Assembly (NCBI RefSeq): GCF_001542775.1
Contig: NZ_CP014145.1
Span: 3,472,001-3,536,000 of the forward strand
Source of the DNA: Microterricola viridarii
GTDB taxonomy: Bacteria > Actinomycetota > Actinomycetes > Actinomycetales > Microbacteriaceae
DNA length: 64,000 bases
Direction of reading: 5' to 3'
Shown: in pieces, positions 8,554 through 16,814 of the stretch
Layout: each line of letters starts with the position of its first letter
How positions within the stretch are numbered: position 1 is the first letter of the stretch
Translations under genes and position numbers: made by a program
Notes under the pieces: model-generated
Databases searched by the model: none
The model's input: the letters and a program-made list of their open reading frames with translations, nothing else
Told to the model about the DNA's origin: nothing

Positions 8554-8587
8554 AGACCCCCGCCGGCATGCGCTCCGGCGGGGGTCT
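8554..8587. terminator. Bidirectional terminator between convergent genes
   Basis: A perfect 13-bp stem (AGACCCCCGCCGG with its complement) closes an 8-base loop. It lies midway between the nitroreductase stop and the stop of the convergent binding-protein gene. CCTCTT follows on the + strand. Confidence 0.8.
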
Positions 8588-8621
8588 CCTCTTCAGTCGA
8601 GCCGAGACTCGACGGATGCAA

Positions 8622-9704
8622 TCAGGGGTAGGGCAGCGTTGCCGGGCCGTCGTTGTTCGTGCCGACCAACTCCTGGGCCTTGTTGAGGTAGACGAGCTGG
8701 GACCGGTCGAACTCGATCGGCTCGAGCGACTGCGTCTCGATCGTGGTGTCCCATGCCTCGGTGTCGAAGTACAGGTTCGAGCAGGCGAGGTGGCCGTCCA
8801 GAACCCACGGGCTGTCGCTGCCGCGCAGCGCCTCGACGTCGAAGTCGTTCGCCTGGTAGATGTCGAGCACCGAGTCGACGTTTTCGGGGAATTCGCCCGG
8901 CGCCGGCGCCGTCATGTACCCGGTCGCCTTCAGCGTCGCGCGAAGGAATCGAACGAGGGTGTTCGGGTTCTCTTTCACCCAGCCGCTGCCCGCGACCTGC
9001 ACGTCGTTCGCCCAGTTGCGCAGCGACTCGACGATGACGTTCGCGCCGTGCTCCTCGAGGGCCGGCAGGTCGTCTGCGTAGAAGGGCTGCAGCGCAATGC
9101 GGTCGTTCACGAAGAACTCCGTCCACGACTCGGAGCCGGGGCCGGGGTAGGCGATCTCGGTGTTGACGGTGTCGAGGTCCCAGCCCTCTTCCTTCAGCAC
9201 GAGCTTGCGCTGGAACTCGGCCGGGTCGCCGGGTGTTCCGGCGAGCACGATGGTCTCACCCTCCAGGTCTTCAACCTTGGTGATGCCCGCCTGTGCGGCG
9301 AAGTCGAAGTTCTGGCGGCAGTAGTGGCCGCCGACGAGGTCGATGTCGACACCGCCGCGGATCGCCTCGATCACCGTTCCGGTCGACTCGACGCCGATGT
9401 CGGCGCTGCCGCTGGCGACGGCCGCCGTCACGTTGTCGGCCGTGATGACCTCGACGGTGAGGCCCTCGTCCTCGTAGTAGCCGAGGTCGGTCGCGAGGAT
9501 GAACATCGAGTACATCGTGATGTCCGGGAACGGGATGGCGACGGTGATCTCGGTGTCCTCGGCGGCACCGGGCTCTCCGTCGGCGAGGGCGACGGGCTCG
9601 GAGCCGGCCGTGGCTCCGTTGTTTGCCGCGCATCCGGCGAGCAGTGTGAAGGCGGCAATGCCGGCGGCCACGCTGAGGCCGGTACGTTGGATGGATCTGC
9701 GCAT
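8622..9704 (-). CDS. ABC substrate-binding lipoprotein (NMT1/SsuA-like), orphan
   Basis: This 360-residue periplasmic-type binding protein is anchored as a lipoprotein (TLLAGCAANN, cysteine near residue 25). After a low-complexity linker the mature domain starts ITVAIPFPDITMYSMF. ATDLGYYEDEGLTVEV and SGSADIGVESTG are hallmarks of the SsuA/TauA/NMT1 family. GGAG stands five bases before the ATG. No permease or ATPase is beside it in its own direction. The importer at 4856-7361 lacks a binding protein, so I pair them. An operator palindrome stands 68 bases before its start, and another guards the divergent dehydrogenase operon, so control is probably shared. Confidence 0.9.
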   Translation of the reverse strand: MRRSIQRTGLSVAAGIAAFTLLAGCAANNGATAGSEPVALADGEPGAAEDTEITVAIPFPDITMYSMFILATDLGYYEDEGLTVEVITADNVTAAVASGSADIGVESTGTVIEAIRGGVDIDLVGGHYCRQNFDFAAQAGITKVEDLEGETIVLAGTPGDPAEFQRKLVLKEEGWDLDTVNTEIAYPGPGSESWTEFFVNDRIALQPFYADDLPALEEHGANVIVESLRNWANDVQVAGSGWVKENPNTLVRFLRATLKATGYMTAPAPGEFPENVDSVLDIYQANDFDVEALRGSDSPWVLDGHLACSNLYFDTEAWDTTIETQSLEPIEFDRSQLVYLNKAQELVGTNNDGPATLPYP

Positions 9705-9771
9705 GATGCTCCATTCTTGGCGGTGGGTTGCACGGGACGCTCGCTCAGTGTGAACGCCCCGCTTGCTGTGA

Positions 9772-9786
9772 TGGATACCGTATCCA
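9772..9786. promoter_or_regulatory. Operator palindrome before the orphan binding-protein gene
   Basis: TGGATACCGTATCCA is a perfect 7-1-7 palindrome. It lies 68 bases upstream of the binding-protein start. The form resembles GntR-type operators. No such regulator gene is visible in the island, so the protein that binds it is unknown. Confidence 0.7.
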
Positions 9787-9915
9787 GAGTCCAGAGCCCT
9801 GTCTAGGAACTCGACAGATTCGTCACGACGCGGGGCCGCCCGTTCCGGCCCGCGAGGGCGGCCGGACCGCGCAGACCGCGGCCGCAGCAGAAGACACTAG
9901 ACAGACTTCCTGCAA

Positions 9916-9934
9916 ATTGGATACGGTATCCAAT
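9916..9934. promoter_or_regulatory. Operator palindrome before the dehydrogenase/CoA-transferase operon
   Basis: ATTGGATACGGTATCCAAT is a perfect 9-1-9 palindrome. It contains the same TGGATACnGTATCCA core as 9772-9786. It ends 49 bases before the MDR gene. The two centres are 146 bases apart in one divergent control region. Confidence 0.75.
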
Positions 9935-9983
9935 AGGTGTCGCGGGGCTGCGGCACGGTCGACACGTCGAGAGTGAGCAAGCG

Positions 9984-11006
9984 ATGCAGGCAGCACTTCT
10001 CACCGCGCATGGCCTCGATGGCCTCTCCGTCACCGGGGCAGACGTGCCAACGCCGGGGATCGGCGAAGTGCGCATCCGCGTCGAGACCGTCGGCCTCAAC
10101 CAGCTCGACCTCAACGTCATCTCCGGGCGGGGCCCTGGCGCCGCCGCGAAGCTCCCGCGCGTGCTCGGGCTCGACCCTGCCGGTGTCATCGACGCCGTCG
10201 GACCCGGTGTCGAGAGCTCCCGAATCGGCGAGCCGGTCGTCGTGAAGCCGAACATCCCGTGCGGCCGGTGCCCCCGCTGCAGCGCAGGTCGCGAAGCCGA
10301 CTGTCCCACGCAATCCGTGGTCGGGGTGCACCGCGACGGCGGGGCGGCCGAGTACGTCGTCGTGCCCGCGCGCAGCGCCTTCGCACGCGGGTCGATCCCC
10401 GCGGCCCTCGCCTCTGCGGCCGTGCACAGCCTGCCGATCGTCATCAACGCCTTCGAGGCGGCAGCCGTCAGCCGGCACGACCGCGTGCTCGTGACCGGCG
10501 CGAGCGGCACCCTCGGCCAGCTGGCCGTCGCCTACGCGCGGCACCTCGGAGCCACCGTCGTCGCAGCATCACGCGCCCCCATCACGGGTGCAGCTGCTTC
10601 GGCCGCAGCCGACGGTGTGCGTACCGTGCTCGTCGACTCGCCGGCGATACTCGCAGACGCCGTGGCACTCGGCGGCGCGCCCGACGTCGTCATTGACGTC
10701 ACCGGGCACGCGCCAACGCTCGCCGCAGCGATCACCGGCCTCGGCTGGGGCGGTCGCGCCGCTTTCTGCTCGGCATCGGTCGATGCCCACCTCGAACTCG
10801 ACTCCCGTGACTTCTACATCAAGCGCAAGCGGCTGGCCGGGGTGGCGAGCGCCGACTACGCCCAGGTCGAGCGCGCCATCGCGCTCGTGGAATCCGGGGC
10901 GATCGTTCCGCCGATCGGCAGCCGCATCGCGCTCGCGGACATCGCACGCGCCTACCGCGACTTCGCCTCCTCTCCCGCCGGGAAGGTCATCGTCGATGTC
11001 CGTTGA
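9984..11006 (+). CDS. Zinc-type MDR (medium-chain) dehydrogenase/reductase
   Basis: This 340-residue protein has the alcohol dehydrogenase/quinone reductase fold. A Rossmann nucleotide site VTGASGTLGQLAV lies near residues 172-184. The structural-zinc loop CGRCPRCSAGREADC has four cysteines. The usual catalytic-zinc ligands are not evident: the GHE motif region reads VLGLDPAGV and no cysteine stands in NQLDLNV. It may therefore work as an NADPH-dependent enoyl or quinone reductase. It is the first gene of a rightward operon under the palindrome at 9916. The next gene starts 134 bases on. Confidence 0.87.
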   Translation: MQAALLTAHGLDGLSVTGADVPTPGIGEVRIRVETVGLNQLDLNVISGRGPGAAAKLPRVLGLDPAGVIDAVGPGVESSRIGEPVVVKPNIPCGRCPRCSAGREADCPTQSVVGVHRDGGAAEYVVVPARSAFARGSIPAALASAAVHSLPIVINAFEAAAVSRHDRVLVTGASGTLGQLAVAYARHLGATVVAASRAPITGAAASAAADGVRTVLVDSPAILADAVALGGAPDVVIDVTGHAPTLAAAITGLGWGGRAAFCSASVDAHLELDSRDFYIKRKRLAGVASADYAQVERAIALVESGAIVPPIGSRIALADIARAYRDFASSPAGKVIVDVR

Positions 11007-11140
11007 ACTCACCGACCGTGCGCGACTGCGCGCCTCGCGGCAGCCGTACCCGTGTGTGACATGGTGAGGCATCGCGGATCACCCCTGAGCGACACACGCC
11101 CAGACCCCTTCAGCGCCGAAGACCGAGAGGAACCGACCAG

Positions 11141-12328
11141 ATGAGCGACGACCAGCCGCAACCTCGCGCAGACGAGGAGGCCGCCGCGGGCCCCCTGCGC
11201 GGCATCCGAGTCATCGAATTGGGGCAGTACATCTCTGGCCCCTACGCCTCGAAACTGCTCGCCGACCTCGGTGCAGACGTGATCAAGGTCGAGGCGCCGG
11301 AGGGCGACCCGATGCGCCGCTGGGAGGGCAACGGCACGATGAGCCCGCAGTTCGCCGCCTACAACCGCGGCAAGCGCGGGGTGACGCTCGACCTGAAGAG
11401 CGCAGAGGGGCTCGACGACCTGCTCGAGCTGGCGCGCACGGCCGACGTGCTGATCGAGAACTTCCGGCCCGGCGTCGCCGCTCGGCTCGGCTTCGGGCCC
11501 GACGTGCTGCACGACCTCAACCCGCGTCTCATCACGTGCTCGATCACGGGGTTCGGCGGCGGAGGGCCCTATGCGAAGCGGCCCGCGTACGACACCGTGA
11601 TCTCTGCGGTCGGGGCGATGTACAGCCAGGTGGTGCCGGCCGACACCCTGCGGCCACTCGGCCCGGCGTTCTCTGACCTGCTCTCTGGACTGTCGGCTTC
11701 GCAAGCCGTTCTCGCGGCGCTGCACGCCCGCTCGGAGCGCGGCGAGGCGGGGGAGGGCGAGCACCTCGAGGTGTCGATGGTCGGCTCCCTCATCGACTTC
11801 CTCACCGAAGCCGCGTCGACGTTCCTCGAGACCGGCCAGGTCGCCGGGCCCGACTCCCGGCCGCGCCGGGCGCAGGCGTACGCGTGCGTCGGCTCCGACG
11901 GCAAGGCCTTCGTCATCCACATGTCGGTGCCCGAAAAGTTCTGGACCGGCCTCGTCGCGGTGCTCGGGGCGCCGGAATTGGCGTCCGACTCCCGCTTCGA
12001 CACGCGCGAGGGCCGCGTGCACAACTACGACGCGCTCGACGCGGAACTCAAGGCCATCACCGAGCGGATGCCGCGCCAGCACTGGCTCGATGCGCTCGCC
12101 GCCGCCGACATCCCGCACGGCCCACTCAACACGGTCGCCGACCTGTTCGATGACCCGCAGGTGGCCTCGATGGGACTCGTCGAAGAGATCACCGGGCACG
12201 ACGGCACACCGCTCCGGGTGCCCGCGCCGAGCACGATCTTCCACCGCAGCGGCCGACCCGCGCTGCACGCCGCGCCCGGGCTCGGTGCCGACAACGAGCG
12301 TGTGCTCAGCGAAAGGACTCCCGCATGA
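11141..12328 (+). CDS. Class III CoA-transferase (CaiB/BaiF family)
   Basis: This 395-residue enzyme moves coenzyme A between carboxylic acids. Family features are GIRVIELGQYISGPYASKLL, LGADVIKVEAPEGDPMR, the LTLDLKS-like VTLDLKS, and VLIENFRPGVAARLG. The conserved nucleophilic aspartate of the family is most likely the one in AFSDLLSGLSAS. It ends in a 4-base overlap with the amidohydrolase gene. In this operon it could activate a ring-cleavage or aromatic acid for further breakdown. The acid itself is not identifiable. Confidence 0.9.
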   Translation: MSDDQPQPRADEEAAAGPLRGIRVIELGQYISGPYASKLLADLGADVIKVEAPEGDPMRRWEGNGTMSPQFAAYNRGKRGVTLDLKSAEGLDDLLELARTADVLIENFRPGVAARLGFGPDVLHDLNPRLITCSITGFGGGGPYAKRPAYDTVISAVGAMYSQVVPADTLRPLGPAFSDLLSGLSASQAVLAALHARSERGEAGEGEHLEVSMVGSLIDFLTEAASTFLETGQVAGPDSRPRRAQAYACVGSDGKAFVIHMSVPEKFWTGLVAVLGAPELASDSRFDTREGRVHNYDALDAELKAITERMPRQHWLDALAAADIPHGPLNTVADLFDDPQVASMGLVEEITGHDGTPLRVPAPSTIFHRSGRPALHAAPGLGADNERVLSERTPA

Positions 12329-13185
12329 ACATCGACGACGTCGTCGCCATCGACGTGCACACCCACCCGCAGACCGAGGAATTCCTCGCGGCGATGGGGC
12401 AGCGGCACCAGCAGATGGCGAAGCATTTCGGGCGCGAACGCCCCGTGGTGTCGTTTGCCGAGCAGGCCGACCAGTACCGTGAGCGCAAGATGATGGCCGT
12501 CATCGTGAACTCCGATTCCGAGACGACGTCGGGCATCAAGGGTGCGCCGAACGACCTACTCGGTCAGGCGCAGGTGGACCACCCCGATGTGTTCCTGTCG
12601 TTCGCGGGCATCGACCCGTGGAAGGGCGAGGCCGCCGTCGCCGAGATCCGTCGCATGCACGCCGAGTACGGCATCAAAGGCGTCGGCGAGCTCAACCCGT
12701 CGCGGCAGAAGTTCCTCGCGAACGACCGCCGGTTCTTCCCGATCTGGGAGACGTGCGCCGAGCTCGGGCTCGTCGTCATGTTCCACTCCGGATTCCCAGG
12801 GGCGGGGGCCGGAACACCCGGCGGTGGCGGTTACCGCCTCGAGAACGCGAAACCGGTGCCGTACATCGATGACGTCGCCGCGGAGTTCCCCGAACTCAAG
12901 ATCATCAGCGCGCACCCGGCCTGGCCGTGGCACCTCGAAAACCTCGCGATGGTGTGGCACAAGTCGAACGTGTACCTGGACCTGTCGGGGTGGGCGCCGA
13001 AGTACCTGCCGCCGGAGGTCGTGCGCTATGCCGACTCGCTGATCAGTGACCGGGTGCTGTTCGGCTCGGACTGGCCGGTGATGACGGCCGACCGGTGGAT
13101 GGACGAGTTCAACGAGCTGCCGTTCAAACCCGAGTCGCGCCAGAAGATCCTGCTCGACAACGCTCGCACGCTTTTCGGACTCTAA
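12325..13185 (+). CDS. Amidohydrolase-2 (ACMSD/LigI/LigJ-like) metal enzyme
   Basis: This 286-residue protein belongs to the COG2159 amidohydrolase family. The family includes aminocarboxymuconate-semialdehyde decarboxylase, gamma-resorcylate decarboxylase and the LigI and LigJ enzymes of protocatechuate meta-cleavage. Ligand motifs are AIDVHTHPQ at the N-terminus, VMFHSGFPG, IISAHPAWPW and FGSDWPVM. It is placed between a CoA-transferase and a LigBA dioxygenase. I infer decarboxylation, hydration or hydrolysis of a ring-cleavage product or its aromatic precursor. The fold is secure and the reaction is not. Confidence 0.88.
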   Translation: MNIDDVVAIDVHTHPQTEEFLAAMGQRHQQMAKHFGRERPVVSFAEQADQYRERKMMAVIVNSDSETTSGIKGAPNDLLGQAQVDHPDVFLSFAGIDPWKGEAAVAEIRRMHAEYGIKGVGELNPSRQKFLANDRRFFPIWETCAELGLVVMFHSGFPGAGAGTPGGGGYRLENAKPVPYIDDVAAEFPELKIISAHPAWPWHLENLAMVWHKSNVYLDLSGWAPKYLPPEVVRYADSLISDRVLFGSDWPVMTADRWMDEFNELPFKPESRQKILLDNARTLFGL

Positions 13186-13194
13186 GGGGACACC

Positions 13195-14037
13195 ATGGCG
13201 AAACTCGTAATGGCGGCGGTCACGCCCCACAACCCATTGCTCTGGCGCGCAATGCGCGAGCCTCTGCCCGACGACCTGCGGGGCGTCGCGGCGAACTTCG
13301 CGCTCATCCGCGACACGATCACCGAGCTCGGCGTCGACGTGATCATCGAGGTCGGCACCGATCACATCCGCCAGTTCTTCGGCGACAACCAGCCGGCGTT
13401 CCTCGTCGGTAAGGCCGAGAGCTACCACGGCACCTACGAGAACGAGGTGCGCACGTTCGGCATGGAGTACAGCGAGATCACGGGGCACCGCGAGCTCGCC
13501 GATCTCATCGCCGGGCGTGACGTGCTCACCGAGGCGATCGACTTCGCCGTCAGCCACGAGTGGCGCCTCGACCACGGTTTCACGATTCCGCTGCACTATC
13601 TGACGCCGAACTTCGACATCCCGATCGTGCCGATCAACGTGAACTCCACGCTGCCGCCGCTGCCGAGCCCGCGTCGCTTCGCCGCGCTGGGCGAGCACCT
13701 GCGCGACACCGTCGAGCGCTGGGACTCCGACGCCCGGGTGGCGATTCTGACGTCGGGGCACATGGCCACCGATGTCGGTGGGCCCAAGCAGTTCGCGGGT
13801 TCGCCCGACCCGGTGTTCGACGCCGAGGCGGTCGCGTGGATGCGCGACGGCGACCTCGAGGGCGCGATTCACGGCTGCCGCTATGAACGCATCATCGAGG
13901 CGGGCAACATCACCTACCAGTACGTCAATGCACTCACCGCGCTCGCCGCGATGGGCGGCGTGCCCGCCGACCTCGCCGAGGCGACAGAGTCGCGCTTCGC
14001 GTCGAGCCCGTTTTTCATGTGGAAGGCCCCGGTATGA
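13195..14037 (+). CDS. LigB-type extradiol ring-cleavage dioxygenase, catalytic subunit
   Basis: This 280-residue Fe(II) dioxygenase subunit belongs to the LigB (protocatechuate 4,5-dioxygenase beta) superfamily. Histidines appear in the expected places: TPHNPLLW near residue 12, VGTDHIRQFF, LDHGFTIPL and SGHMATDVGG. It cleaves a catechol-like ring next to the diol using O2. AGGGGA lies before the ATG. Its stop overlaps the small LigA-like subunit by 4 bases, so the two are made together. It is not a 3-carboxyethyl-catechol type by neighbours. The natural substrate could be a substituted dihydroxybenzoate or dihydroxypyridine. Confidence 0.88.
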   Translation: MAKLVMAAVTPHNPLLWRAMREPLPDDLRGVAANFALIRDTITELGVDVIIEVGTDHIRQFFGDNQPAFLVGKAESYHGTYENEVRTFGMEYSEITGHRELADLIAGRDVLTEAIDFAVSHEWRLDHGFTIPLHYLTPNFDIPIVPINVNSTLPPLPSPRRFAALGEHLRDTVERWDSDARVAILTSGHMATDVGGPKQFAGSPDPVFDAEAVAWMRDGDLEGAIHGCRYERIIEAGNITYQYVNALTALAAMGGVPADLAEATESRFASSPFFMWKAPV

Positions 14038-14381
14038 GCAAGTACATGATCGACAAGTTCATGCGCGCCGTCGAGATGAGCGACGCGGCGGTCGACGCCT
14101 ACGTCGCCGACACGGCCGGCTTCGTCGAAGCCTGGGAGACGGCATCCGGCGGCACCGATCGTCCGACCGACGATCGCACGCTCACCGCCGAGGAGCGCGC
14201 GGCGTTCATCGCGCGCGACTTCGAGGCGCTCTACGTGCTCGGCGCGCACCCGTATCTGCTCTGGCACTTCACCGAGGCGATCTTCACGCACGAGTTCACC
14301 GACACGTTCGGCTGGCGGGACCTCGTCGAGCGCTACCGGGCGGCCGTGACGCCGTACGGGGTGCCCGACTACATCGCCTAA
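14034..14381 (+). CDS. LigA-type extradiol dioxygenase, small subunit
   Basis: This 115-residue protein matches the protocatechuate 4,5-dioxygenase alpha (LigA) family. The helix-rich pattern is IDKFMRAVEMSDAAVDAYVA, then LTAEERAAFIARDFEALYVLGAHPYLLWHF, with positions like those in Sphingomonas LigA. LigA caps the active site of LigB and shapes its specificity. The ATG at 14034 overlaps the LigB stop. It is the last gene of the rightward operon. The cofD gene comes in from the other side, 50 bases away when read to its expected end. Confidence 0.8.
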   Translation: MSKYMIDKFMRAVEMSDAAVDAYVADTAGFVEAWETASGGTDRPTDDRTLTAEERAAFIARDFEALYVLGAHPYLLWHFTEAIFTHEFTDTFGWRDLVERYRAAVTPYGVPDYIA

Positions 14382-14431
14382 GCGCCCGGCTGAGCACGCC
14401 CGGCTGGCCGCGCCCCTCGTGGGCAGCGCGG

Positions 14432-15471
14432 TCAGCGCGCGCGGTGGGCCAGGTCGAGCGCCGCGCCCGCGAGGGCGGCCGAGGTGTCGAGGTCATGCAT
14501 CCAGAGGGGGCGGACGCGGCAACCAGCCCGTCCGCGGCCAGCCCGGCCACCGCGGCGGCATCGACTTCATCGAGGAGCCAGCCGTCGAGCAGCCCGCCCG
14601 CCGAGCGTGGCCCGTAGTGCCGGGCGACGGCTGCGGCATCCGTCTCGACGCCGATCGCGGCGAGGCAGGCGTCGGCCATGCCGCGCACCACGGAGCCGCC
14701 GATGATGGGCGACACCCCGACGACGGGTGCCGCGGTGGCGGCCAGCGCCTCGCGCATGCCCGGGATCGCGAGGATCGTGCCGATCGACACCACCGGGTTC
14801 GACGGGGCGATGAGCACGACATCGGCGTCGGCGATCGCCGCCAGCACGCCCGGTGTCGGCCGTGCGACCTCGAGGTGTTGCTGTTCGAAGCCACGGGCCG
14901 GGATGCCCGCGCGGTGCTTCGTCCACCACTCCTGGAAGTGCAGACGGTCGCGCCCGCCGACGCGCTCGTCGCTCGCATCGACCACAACGTGGGTGTCGAC
15001 CTCGGTGTCGGTCGCGGGCAGCAGGTGCGCGCCGAGCGGCCACCGCTGCTGCAGACGCTCGCCGACCTCTGTCGGCGTCAACCCCTCGCGCAGCCACGAC
15101 GTGCGAGCCAGGTGCGTGCCGAGGTCGAGGTCGCCGAGGGTGAACCAGGGCCACCCGACGCCCCATGCGCGCAGCTCGGCCGAGACCCGTTCGCTCTCGC
15201 CGGCACGCCCCCAGCCGCGTTCGGTGTCGTTCACGCCCGCGAGCGCATAGAGCAGCGAGTCGAAGTCGGGCATGAGCCGCACGGCCGAGAGCCAGAGGTC
15301 GTCGCCGGTGTTCACGACGACCCTGATCGACGCGGATGTCGCGGGCCCGGCCCCGTCGGAACCGGTGCCCGGTGTGCCAGCAGGCGCGGGCCAGCGGCGC
15401 GCGCACTCCTCGCGCACTCCGCGCACGAATCGTGCGCCCCCGACCCCGCCAGCGAGCACCGTGATTTTCAT
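14432..15471 (-). CDS. cofD: 2-phospho-L-lactate transferase CofD, with an apparent frameshift near its end
   Basis: CofD joins lactyl-phosphate (or its phosphoenolpyruvyl form) to the deazaflavin Fo, making F420-0. The start MKITVLAGGVGGARFVRG and VVNTGDDLWLSAVRLMPDFD are diagnostic. The first reading frame is good to about residue 320. There, at a run of five G on the + strand (14506-14510), the frame leaves the family pattern and would run on to 14296, into ligA. In the next frame the expected ending LWMHDLDTSAALAGAALDLA follows at once and stops at 14432. One missing base in the G-run explains both. It may be a real mutation or a sequencing error. Confidence 0.85.
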
Positions 15472-15589
15472 GCACTCAGCCTAGGTCGAAAGCACTGCGC
15501 GGCCGGACGCCCGCCGCACGGGGAGGGAAGAGGCTGGGGATTGCCTTGGGGGCGTGGTGGATGGCCCGACCGGGGCGTAGCGTGAGGCC

Positions 15590-16801
15590 ATGCGCGCTCA
15601 GAGCTCCAGTACACAGGGCAGCGCGGCGTCCCGCAGCTTCAGCCGCTGGATCCCCGCGATCGTGGCCCCACTCGTCATCGGTGTCGGCGTCGTGCTGGTG
15701 CCACTGCAGGCCAGCGCGGCGGTCGACCTGCCAGACAAGACCCCGGCCGAGCTGATCCAGTTCGCGGCGGAGAGCCCGGCGCAGCCGCTTTCCGGCACCA
15801 TCAAGCAGACCTCGGAACTCGGCCTGCCCGACCTCTCGGGGCTGAGCGGGCTGATGGGCGGCGCCCCCGGTGCCGGCCAAGGAGGAGAGCCGGCGGTATC
15901 CGCCACCGACCTCGCCGACGTCGTCTCGCTGGCCCTCGGCACGCACACAGCGCGCGTCTACGTCGACGGCTCAAACGCGCGCCTGCAGGTGCTCGACCCG
16001 CTCGCCGAGCGCAACGTCTACCGCACCGCCGAGGGCGTCTGGGTCTACGACTCCTCGGCCAAGGCAGCCACCCACCTCACCGTCGACCATGCGGCCGTCG
16101 AGGCACTGAAGGCCGACCTGAAGGCGGGTCACGCGGCGGATGCCGGGGCGAGTGCCCCCGTGACGACCCCGCAGGCGATGCTCGACCAGGCCCTCGCCGC
16201 GCTCGACTCCTCGACCGCCGTCACCGTCGGAACAGATGCCCTCGTCGCCGGCCGCGCCGCCTACGAGCTGGTGCTCACCCCACGCGACAGCCACACCCTC
16301 GTCGGCCAGGTCTCCGTGGCGATCGACGGCAAGACCGGCACGGCGCTCGCCGCCTCCGTCACCGCCCGTGGGGCGAGCTCGCCGGCGTTCAACGTCGCAT
16401 TCACCGATGTCAGCTTTGCGGCCCCGGACCCCGCGGTCTTCGCCTTCACCCCGCCGGCCGGAACCACCGTCACCGAGAAGGCGGTTCCTGTTCCGACCGC
16501 CGCTGAGCTCCAGCAGGCGAAGAGCGGCGCCGGCTCCAGCGCTGACGCCGCTGCCCAGCCGATTGTGCACGGCACCGGCTGGACCTCCGTCGTCGAACTG
16601 CCAGCCGGGGCGCTGGGCGCAGCCGGGGCGACGGCGGGCGGTGCCGCGGCATCCGGCGTGCTCGACACCCTGACGCAACCCGTCGACGGCGGGCGCGTGC
16701 TCACCACCTCGCTGGTGACCGTGTTCTTCACCTCCGACGGGCGCGTGTTCGCGGGCGCCGTGGACACCGCGACGCTGCAGGCCGCCGCGAGCGGGCACTG
16801 A
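15590..16801 (+). CDS. Secreted LolA-like lipid/lipoprotein carrier-type protein
   Basis: This 403-residue exported protein has a signal peptide (hydrophobic stretch about residues 22-42, ending QASA). The rest fits the LolA/LolB-like half-barrel families of actinobacteria: SGTIKQTSELGLPDL, ARVYVDGSNARLQVLD, VYRTAEGVWVYDS and GRAAYELVLTPRD. Such proteins carry lipids or sense the envelope, though none of this is proven here. An ABC ATPase and permease follow at once, suggesting a three-part envelope export system. The C-terminal third is alanine-rich and unlike any domain I know. Confidence 0.75.
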   Translation: MRAQSSSTQGSAASRSFSRWIPAIVAPLVIGVGVVLVPLQASAAVDLPDKTPAELIQFAAESPAQPLSGTIKQTSELGLPDLSGLSGLMGGAPGAGQGGEPAVSATDLADVVSLALGTHTARVYVDGSNARLQVLDPLAERNVYRTAEGVWVYDSSAKAATHLTVDHAAVEALKADLKAGHAADAGASAPVTTPQAMLDQALAALDSSTAVTVGTDALVAGRAAYELVLTPRDSHTLVGQVSVAIDGKTGTALAASVTARGASSPAFNVAFTDVSFAAPDPAVFAFTPPAGTTVTEKAVPVPTAAELQQAKSGAGSSADAAAQPIVHGTGWTSVVELPAGALGAAGATAGGAAASGVLDTLTQPVDGGRVLTTSLVTVFFTSDGRVFAGAVDTATLQAAASGH

Positions 16802-16814
16802 CGGGCGCCCGGGC

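Noticed and set aside
14296..14431. Extension of cofD in its original frame to 14296
   Set aside because: The sequence after about residue 320 is Arg/Ser/Pro-rich and overlaps ligA, while the expected CofD ending is in the next frame.
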